Assembly: GCA_009776385.1 (NCBI GenBank)
Contig: WRFT01000039.1
Span: forward strand, 1 to 11,093
Length of the DNA: 11,093 nt
Direction of reading: 5' to 3'
DNA from: Clostridia bacterium
GTDB lineage: Bacteria > Bacillota > Clostridia > Christensenellales > Aristaeellaceae
The notes below the pieces were generated by a model. The model worked only from the letters and a program-made list of their open reading frames with translations, did no database searches and had not been told where the DNA came from. The translations under genes and the position numbers were made by a program. Position 1 is the stretch's first letter. Each line of letters starts with the position of its first letter. This document shows, in pieces, positions 7,445 to 11,093 of the stretch.

Positions 7445-8242
7445 CTACTCGGCTGTTATTATGGATATGTTTTCGCCAAACCACTTTTGGCAGATGGCAT
7501 CCAGCGAACCATCCCCTGCCATACCGGTCAATACACTGTCCACCGCGTCGCGCAGCGCGATATCATCCAAGCGGAACCCGACGCAGTACAAGTCATCCGC
7601 GAGGTTATCTATGGTTCTTAACGACGCGTCGCCAAAGCTGTTGATGCGGTAATTGGCGACCACCAAGTCTATGGCGATGGCGTCCACATTACCGTTTTTT
7701 AGTGCCATCGTCGCTTGTACATAATCTGCGTAGGCGCGCGTGCCCTTCAATGACGCGTTAAACTCGGCGCAATCCTCACTTGCCAGCACTTCCTCTGCAT
7801 AGGACCCGGATTGTACCGCAACTATCTTTCCGGCCAAATCATCCCTTGACATGTATACCGGGTCATTCACCATCAGGACGATTTTATTGTTCATATAGTT
7901 CATCGACAGCGCCATGGATTTCTCACGCTCGTCCGTGCGGGACATGCCGTTCCAAATACAGTCGATGTTCCTGAGTGTCAGCTGCTGTTCTTTAAGCAGC
8001 CATTCGATGGGTTGCAGTATTAACTCGACGCCTAACCGCGAACATACCTCACGGGCCAAGTCGATGTCAAAACCAACAATTTCATTGTCTTCATTACGGT
8101 AGCCCATGGGCGCGAAACTATCATCCAAGCCCAGTATCAGGGTACCCTTTTCCTTTACGGCATCCAATGAACCATCCGCCAGGACGCACATACCCGCAAA
8201 CAGAGTCAACACCAAAGCCAGAGCGATACAAGATTTTTTCAC
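7445..8242 (-). CDS. Amino-acid ABC transporter, substrate-binding protein
   Basis: Extracytoplasmic solute-binding protein of family 3 (265 residues) that delivers an amino acid to the permease encoded next. The start is GTG 8242, supported by AAGGAGG (8252-8258 on this strand) nine bases upstream and by the signal peptide that follows. Residues 1-22 give MKK, a hydrophobic core and VLA before Asp23, which fits signal peptidase I. A Cys sits at 19, but FAGMC is a poor lipobox, so lipid anchoring is uncertain. The mature part has the family pattern: LILGLDDSFAPMGYRN, VGFDIDLAREVCSRLG, IDCIWNGMSRTDEREKSM, QSGSYAE, and a C-terminal DGSLDAICQKWFG. It is the first gene of the operon and has its own promoter and a palindromic site. 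Stop is TAG. Substrate unknown; a cystine, glutamine or basic amino acid are all possible. Confidence 0.93.
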   Translation of the reverse strand: MKKSCIALALVLTLFAGMCVLADGSLDAVKEKGTLILGLDDSFAPMGYRNEDNEIVGFDIDLAREVCSRLGVELILQPIEWLLKEQQLTLRNIDCIWNGMSRTDEREKSMALSMNYMNNKIVLMVNDPVYMSRDDLAGKIVAVQSGSYAEEVLASEDCAEFNASLKGTRAYADYVQATMALKNGNVDAIAIDLVVANYRINSFGDASLRTIDNLADDLYCVGFRLDDIALRDAVDSVLTGMAGDGSLDAICQKWFGENISIITAE

Positions 8243-8272
8243 TGTTTTTTTCCTCCTTTGTGCTTTAACACT

Positions 8273-8284
8273 TTAGCGTGCTAA
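8273..8284. promoter_or_regulatory. Palindrome TTAGCGTGCTAA, candidate operator
   Basis: TTAGC and GCTAA are perfect inverted arms around GT. The site lies just inside the expected transcription start of the ABC operon, a common place for a repressor to bind. The arms are too short and the spacer too small for CIRCE, and I do not recognise the regulator. Confidence 0.35.
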
Positions 8285-8292
8285 TGCATTGA

Positions 8293-8320
8293 ACTATAAC
8301 AGGTTTTTTTTAAAAGTAAA
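8293..8320 (-). promoter_or_regulatory. Probable promoter of the amino-acid ABC operon
   Basis: On the minus strand TTTACT (8315-8320) and TATAGT (8293-8298) are separated by 16 bases, with TG one base before the -10 element (extended -10). The spacer contains a run of eight A. The expected start of transcription is near 8286, giving a leader of about 45 bases before GTG 8242. This is a pattern match only. Confidence 0.5.
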
Positions 8321-8503
8321 GCATCACAACGCACATAGATTGTTTTTTAATTGTATTTTAAAAATGTATCATCGTGAGCGGCTGCGCAAAGGAAGGGAAA
8401 CATAACGCTTATCAAGAAACGAAAAACAGATAAATGCAATGAAAAACGTACGGTATCCGAATATATATCTTAAGGCTTACAGCCTATAGCAAGGAAGGTG
8501 CAT

Positions 8504-8902
8504 ATGCGAAAAGGAGCGGCATGGGTGTTTGTGGTCTTGATGCTTGCTTTTTCATTCACGCACATCCTGTTATTTATTGGTAATGAGGCATTAAAGGAAT
8601 ATAACCGAGACATACGGGATGATATCGCGTTGGAAACGGCGAAAATGAAAAAGCAGCAGGCGGAATACGATACCTATCTGCAGGTATGGCCGCAGGTTAA
8701 AGCAGAATTAGATGAGACGCTGCCCAAAGCGATAATAATAACAGAACAAATTGATGATTTGCGCGGGCAAAGACGCGGTCTGCGCAGGCAAATTGACGCG
8801 GATACGAAAGCGCTTTTGGCAGTAGAAGAACAGATTGCGCGTTTAGTGGAAGAAAGTTCACTATCCGATAACGGCTTGAATACAAATGGAAATGATGAAT
8901 AA
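8504..8902 (+). CDS. Small single-pass membrane protein with coiled-coil tail, unknown function
   Basis: Not recognised. The 132 residues comprise a short basic N-terminus (MRK), one hydrophobic segment (about 5-26) and a long charged helix-rich tail (30-120) rich in Lys, Glu, Gln and Leu, including LRGQRRGLRRQID and LAVEEQIARLVEE. It probably is a bitopic protein with the tail outside, although the segment could also act as an uncleaved signal. ATG 8504 is chosen over the in-frame GTG 8498 because AAGGAAGG (8491-8498) would overlap the GTG but is well spaced for the ATG. The next gene overlaps its end by 17 bases and has the same layout, so the two products may act together. Divisome proteins of the FtsL/DivIC kind have this architecture, but no motif supports that name. 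Confidence 0.72.
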   Translation: MRKGAAWVFVVLMLAFSFTHILLFIGNEALKEYNRDIRDDIALETAKMKKQQAEYDTYLQVWPQVKAELDETLPKAIIITEQIDDLRGQRRGLRRQIDADTKALLAVEEQIARLVEESSLSDNGLNTNGNDE

Positions 8903-9320
8903 GGGGTTTAAGAGGTCTGAAAATAATAACAAGCCTGCTTCCGTTCGTGGGGGCGGAATCGTTCTATATGCGCTGCTGATTGCCGCGGTTATTTGTATGG
9001 CGTTGCTTGTTTATCATCAAACCGGTCAAAGGCAGCGCTTTCTTACGGAGAGAGATGCGGCAATTCAGCTAAAAAATGATATTATCCTTAACAAAGACGC
9101 GCTTATCGCTGTCAAGGAGGAGTTGGAAAACCAAATTCTGGACGCGAACGAAGCATTGGCATACGCTACAGCGGATATTCATGACGGCCAAGCGCGTGAA
9201 GGTGACTTGGCGGCGGAAGTAGCTTCACTTCTGGCGGAAGCGGAGCTTTCCGCCGAAAGGCTCCGTGCGGCACAGGATATGCTCCGCACCATGTCGGCTC
9301 TTGATGATGCGCGGGAATAG
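8886..9320 (+). CDS. Second small single-pass membrane protein with coiled-coil tail
   Basis: Not recognised. The 144 residues comprise a polar N-terminus of about 22 residues, one membrane segment (about 25-43, IVLYALLIAAVICMALLVY) and a tail (47-140) rich in Ala, Glu, Leu and Arg, with heptad-like stretches such as LAAEVASLLAEAELSAERL. No Pro or Gly-rich break is seen until residue 101. It overlaps the previous gene by 17 bases. ATG 8886, 8892 and 8895 are all possible starts; none has a good ribosome binding site, which suggests translational coupling. The stop is TAG. The pairing with the similar upstream protein suggests a heteromeric membrane-attached coiled coil, an inference from layout only. 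Confidence 0.7.
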   Translation: MEMMNKGFKRSENNNKPASVRGGGIVLYALLIAAVICMALLVYHQTGQRQRFLTERDAAIQLKNDIILNKDALIAVKEELENQILDANEALAYATADIHDGQAREGDLAAEVASLLAEAELSAERLRAAQDMLRTMSALDDARE

Positions 9321-9378
9321 AAATGAGTAAAATGAATCGTGTCACGAGAAAAGCAACGCGTTGTATGCGTGTTATCTG

Positions 9379-9407
9379 TTGACAGCGCCTACCGGTTTCC
9401 CTACAAT
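9379..9407 (+). promoter_or_regulatory. Near-consensus sigma-A promoter
   Basis: TTGACA (9379-9384), a 17-base spacer and TACAAT (9402-9407): one mismatch from the full consensus. Transcription should start near 9414. No open reading frame with a ribosome binding site follows for about 380 bases, so it points to a non-coding transcript or a long leader of the ribosomal operon. Confidence 0.65.
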
Positions 9408-9413
9408 AATATT

Positions 9414-9655
9414 GACAGTCGGTGAACGGCTCGTTTATAGGGGTGGATTCGCGGAAACGCGTTATTCGCCGTGTCTACCTGGGGTGTACGCCAGTCGCTT
9501 GTTTTTACCCTCATTTTCTTAAATGGAACTCGCGTCCTTTCTCGGATGTCATGCCCCCGCCTAACCGGCGCCAGGGGACGGCAGAAGGTCGAGGCAGAGT
9601 ACCAGCCTGCTTGACTTAGCGGGTGAAAAAACGGCGGCAGCGGCATCACCGGGGA
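9414..9655 (+). ncRNA. Candidate structured non-coding RNA or long 5' leader
   Basis: The segment lies directly after the near-consensus promoter and has no convincing gene. Structure signs seen by eye are as follows. An 11-bp hairpin (9442-9470) is capped by CGCG-GAAA-CGCG, a GNRA tetraloop, and its lower stem contains G.U pairs. GGGGTG (9481-9486) pairs with TACCCT (9506-9511). CCCC/GGGG encloses CGCC-TAACC-GGCG (9554-9577). A closing stem joins TCGGTGA (9419-9425) to TCACCGG (9646-9652). I could not match it to tmRNA, RNase P RNA, SRP RNA, 6S RNA or a known riboswitch. No U-run follows at 9655, so the transcript may extend to the T-tract at 9742 or into the downstream genes. The L7Ae-like protein encoded next binds K-turn RNAs, so self-control through this leader is conceivable but not shown. 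Confidence 0.35.
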
Positions 9656-9690
9656 AGACATGACATCATATCCGTTATCATATGTAAAAT

Positions 9691-9719
9691 TTGACTTTTC
9701 AACTAATCAATGCTATCAT
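9691..9719 (+). promoter_or_regulatory. Probable promoter of the L7Ae-rpsL-rpsG operon
   Basis: TTGACT (9691-9696), a 17-base spacer and TATCAT (9714-9719), preceded by TG (9711-9712) as an extended -10. The surrounding sequence is AT-rich. The start of transcription would be near 9726, inside the following GC-rich hairpin, about 70 bases before the TTG start of the L7Ae-like gene. Confidence 0.55.
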
Positions 9720-9722
9720 ACT

Positions 9723-9760
9723 CGCGCCGTTAGAGCGCGCGTTTTTTTTCGCGTTTTTTT
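9723..9760 (+). terminator. GC hairpin with two T-tracts
   Basis: CGCGC (9723-9727) and GCGCG (9735-9739) form a 5-bp stem around a 7-base loop, followed by eight T (9742-9749). A second CGCG pair (9738-9741, 9750-9753) brackets that tract and is followed by seven T (9754-9760). It could end transcripts from the promoter at 9379-9407. It begins at the expected start point of the second promoter, so for that promoter it would lie at the very 5' end. Confidence 0.45.
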
Positions 9761-9795
9761 AAGGGCAGCAGGCACGATGAAGGGGGTTTCTGGGG

Positions 9796-10062
9796 TTGCG
9801 CGAAGCGTTGGGCATGGCGGACAAACGGGTCGTCGGAACCAAACAGATTCTGCGCGAACTTCAAAAGCAAACGCTTCAAACCGTCTTTGTCGCCATGGAT
9901 GCGGATGATTATATCTTCAGGCGCGTTATGTCCGCGGCGGAGGATAATCATATCCCGGTCGTCCGTATCAACACCATGAAGGAACTGGGCCTGCTATGCA
10001 AGATAAACGTCGGTACGGCCGCGGCCGGTTTATTCAAGCCGGATCACGAGGCAATCGGCTGA
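9796..10062 (+). CDS. rplGB: Ribosomal L7Ae/L30e-family K-turn binding protein
   Basis: Small RNA-binding protein of the YbxF type, 88 residues, the usual size. In Bacillus the homologue sits just ahead of rpsL and binds kink-turn RNA; its cellular role is not well settled. The family core is clear: VVGTKQILRELQKQ (about 12-25), VFVAMDADDYIFRRVMSAAE (30-49), IPVVRINTMKELG (53-65) and INVGTAAAGLF (70-80). The start is TTG 9796, with AAGGGGG (9780-9786) at good distance; ATG 9814 has no such site and would remove six residues. The gene is followed after 84 bases by rpsL, with an attenuator-like hairpin between them. The family assignment is strong; the symbol rests on family plus position. Confidence 0.85.
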   Translation: MREALGMADKRVVGTKQILRELQKQTLQTVFVAMDADDYIFRRVMSAAEDNHIPVVRINTMKELGLLCKINVGTAAAGLFKPDHEAIG

Positions 10063-10096
10063 CGCGGAGGGTTAACCGTTTTCTGTCGCTATAAGC

Positions 10097-10119
10097 GCTC
10101 CGAGGGTTGCGGAGTTTTT
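10097..10119 (+). terminator. Attenuator-like hairpin before rpsL
   Basis: CTCCG (10098-10102) pairs with CGGAG (10110-10114) around a 7-base loop, with one added G.U pair, followed by five T (10115-10119). It lies between the L7Ae-like gene and the rpsL ribosome binding site GGAGGTG (10135-10141). The short stem suggests partial termination, lowering or regulating flow into rpsL. A smaller hairpin CGCT-ATA-AGCG (10087-10097) overlaps its foot and could compete with it. Confidence 0.4.
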
Positions 10120-10146
10120 ATAGATCATCATCATGGAGGTGCTTGA

Positions 10147-10521
10147 ATGCCCACGATCAACCAATTGATCCGTAAGGGAAGAGAGAAGCAAATCAACAAG
10201 TCCACCGCGCCGATTCTGCAAGGCTGTCCGCAAAAACGCGGTGTTTGCCTTAGCGTGAAAACAACGACGCCCAAAAAACCGAACTCAGCGCTGCGAAAAA
10301 TCGCCAGGATTCGGTTGACAAACCAAATCGAGGGGACTTGTTATATACCGGGAATCGGTCACAACCTGCAAGAACATAGTGTTGTGCTGATTCGGGGCGG
10401 CCGTGTCCGGGATCTACCCGGCGTCCGCTATCATATCATACGCGGCGCGTTGGATACAGCCGGCGTTGCCAAGCGTATGCAGGCCAGGTCCTTGTACGGC
10501 GCAAAACGCCCGAAGAAGTAA
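10147..10521 (+). CDS. rpsL: 30S ribosomal protein S12
   Basis: Decoding-centre protein of the small subunit, 124 residues, the short form that lacks the insert found in Bacillus S12. The start is ATG 10147 with GGAGGTG well placed. The diagnostic core is intact: [19 protein letters not shown] (28-34), [13 protein letters not shown] (39-51) with Lys43, [20 protein letters not shown] (66-85), DLPGVRYH (89-96) with Asp89, the residue methylthiolated by RimO in E. coli, and GAKRPKK at the end. Position 88, normally Lys in RVKDLPG, is Arg (cgg). Other unusual residues in well-kept places are TNQIEGT for the usual TNGIEVT (58-64) and SLYGAK for SKYGAK near the end. It belongs to the str operon with rpsG downstream. 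Confidence 0.97.
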   Translation: MPTINQLIRKGREKQINKSTAPILQGCPQKRGVCLSVKTTTPKKPNSALRKIARIRLTNQIEGTCYIPGIGHNLQEHSVVLIRGGRVRDLPGVRYHIIRGALDTAGVAKRMQARSLYGAKRPKK

Positions 10522-10559
10522 TCATCGGCCCGAGTACTTGCCTGTCACGTGAGGATTTG

Positions 10560-10586
10560 TCCGAAAAGTTGGAACGGCTTTTCGGA
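10560..10586 (+). promoter_or_regulatory. Perfect 9-bp hairpin in the rpsL-rpsG spacer
   Basis: TCCGAAAAG (10560-10568) and CTTTTCGGA (10578-10586) are perfect inverted arms around a 9-base loop. No T-tract follows, so it is not an intrinsic terminator. It sits in an unusually long 159-base spacer, ahead of the rpsG ribosome binding site AAGGAGG at about 10667-10673. In E. coli, S7 represses its own synthesis by binding the rpsL-rpsG spacer; a similar role here is an inference. Confidence 0.45.
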
Positions 10587-10680
10587 GTATGCAATCCAAA
10601 CCGGACGTAAAGTGCCCAATAAACCCGGCGTCGTGCTGAAACGCGGGGATCGGGCAGAAGATGCATAAGGAGGAACGTAC

Positions 10681-11093
10681 ATGCCCCGACGCGGTTTTAT
10701 ACCTAAACGAGAAATACTGCCGGATCCGCTATACGGTACGGTGGTTGTAACCAAGTTAATTAATCAAATCATGCTGGACGGAAAGCGCGGCATCGCGCAA
10801 AATGTCTGCTATTCTGCCTTCGATAGGATTAAGGCCAAAACCGGCAAGGATGCCGGCGAGGTGTTTCAATCTGCTGTAGCCAATGTCAGCCCGCAGTTGG
10901 AAGTCAAAGCGCGCCGGGTTGGCGGTGCTACTTATCAGGTGCCTATCGAAATCAGGCCCGAAAGACGTCAGACCCTGGCGCTCCGATGGATCGTGGATTT
11001 CAGCCGTAAACGCGGGGAGAAGACGATGGCCGAACGGCTGGCGGGCGAGTTGATGGACGCGGCTAACAATACGGGCAAAGCCGTCAACCGCAA
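10681..11093 (+). CDS. rpsG: 30S ribosomal protein S7, 3' end outside the window
   Basis: Primary binder of the 16S rRNA 3' domain and starter of 30S head assembly. ATG 10681 is preceded by AAGGAGG. The window shows 137 residues; bacterial S7 is usually about 156, so roughly 19 are missing beyond the edge. Family sequence is clear: [19 protein letters not shown] (1-19), [15 protein letters not shown] (26-40), [16 protein letters not shown] (73-88), [12 protein letters not shown] (92-103), [11 protein letters not shown] (111-121) and [11 protein letters not shown] (125-135). The stretch [11 protein letters not shown] differs from the common NVMPVLEVKAR. It follows rpsL after a long spacer in the str operon. 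Confidence 0.97.
   Translation, partial: MPRRGFIPKREILPDPLYGTVVVTKLINQIMLDGKRGIAQNVCYSAFDRIKAKTGKDAGEVFQSAVANVSPQLEVKARRVGGATYQVPIEIRPERRQTLALRWIVDFSRKRGEKTMAERLAGELMDAANNTGKAVNR

Larger units (their letters stand above)
8243..8503. other. Divergent intergenic region between the ABC operon and the coiled-coil pair
   Basis: This 261-bp AT-rich region holds the leftward promoter and palindrome listed separately. On the plus strand it holds a small hairpin AGGCT-TAC-AGCCT (8473-8485) and the ribosome binding site AAGGAAGG (8491-8498) of the gene at 8504. I found no plus-strand promoter with acceptable spacing: a TATCAT at 8367-8372 lacks a matching -35. No tRNA or small gene is seen. Confidence 0.6.

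Noticed and set aside
9323..9382. 19-residue basic reading frame starting at ATG 9323
   Set aside because: No ribosome binding site, and its end overlaps the -35 element of the near-consensus promoter.
9440..9455. Sequence resembling a T-box motif (GGGTGG followed by CGCGG)
   Set aside because: The T-box needs GGTGGNACCGCG; here it reads GGTGGATTCGCGG. The bases are better explained by the GNRA-capped hairpin, and no antiterminator/terminator pair or amino-acid gene follows.
9401..9661. 86-codon reverse-strand frame across the gene-free region
   Set aside because: No ribosome binding site and no recognisable protein sequence; it runs antisense through the strongest RNA-structure signals.
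10549..10668. 39-codon GTG frame between rpsL and rpsG, in phase with rpsL
   Set aside because: No ribosome binding site before the GTG, no recognisable sequence, and it covers the perfect hairpin of the spacer.

Overview
This window reads as bacterial chromosome from a Gram-positive of the Firmicutes, most likely a Clostridia-type lineage. The main reasons are an L7Ae-like K-turn protein directly ahead of rpsL-rpsG (the Bacillus/Clostridia arrangement), strong AGGAGG-type ribosome binding sites, and the sequence style of the S12, S7, CarB and DapF proteins. There is no rRNA, tRNA, CRISPR array, insertion sequence or phage gene. The genus cannot be fixed from this sequence alone.

Left part (1-5994, + strand): a tight biosynthetic operon, argF (5' end cut by the window edge) - carA - carB - dapF. 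It makes carbamoyl phosphate and citrulline for arginine, followed by a diaminopimelate epimerase module for lysine and peptidoglycan. This is the most unusual part of the window. CarA has lost the nucleophile and the catalytic histidine of its glutaminase site. CarB is interrupted by one in-frame TAG with the reading frame kept on both sides. The CarB frame then runs into DapF with no stop codon, and DapF lacks the first of its two catalytic cysteines. The locus is either an operon in early decay or one with altered chemistry (ammonia-fed carbamoyl phosphate synthesis, non-canonical expression of dapF). The sequence alone does not decide.

Middle (6017-8242, - strand): a three-gene polar amino-acid ABC importer, transcribed binding protein -> permease -> ATPase and convergent with the biosynthetic operon. 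Its promoter has a 12-bp palindrome near the expected start point.

Right part (8504-11093, + strand): two overlapping genes for small single-pass membrane proteins with coiled-coil-like tails, neither of which I can assign. Next comes a 475-bp gap without a convincing gene. It holds a near-consensus promoter, a stretch with good RNA-structure signs (candidate non-coding RNA or long leader), a second promoter and a hairpin with T-tracts. The start of the str ribosomal operon follows: L7Ae-like protein, an attenuator-like hairpin, rpsL (S12), a 159-bp spacer with a perfect hairpin, and rpsG (S7, cut by the window end). S12 carries Arg at position 88, a known streptomycin-resistance substitution site.
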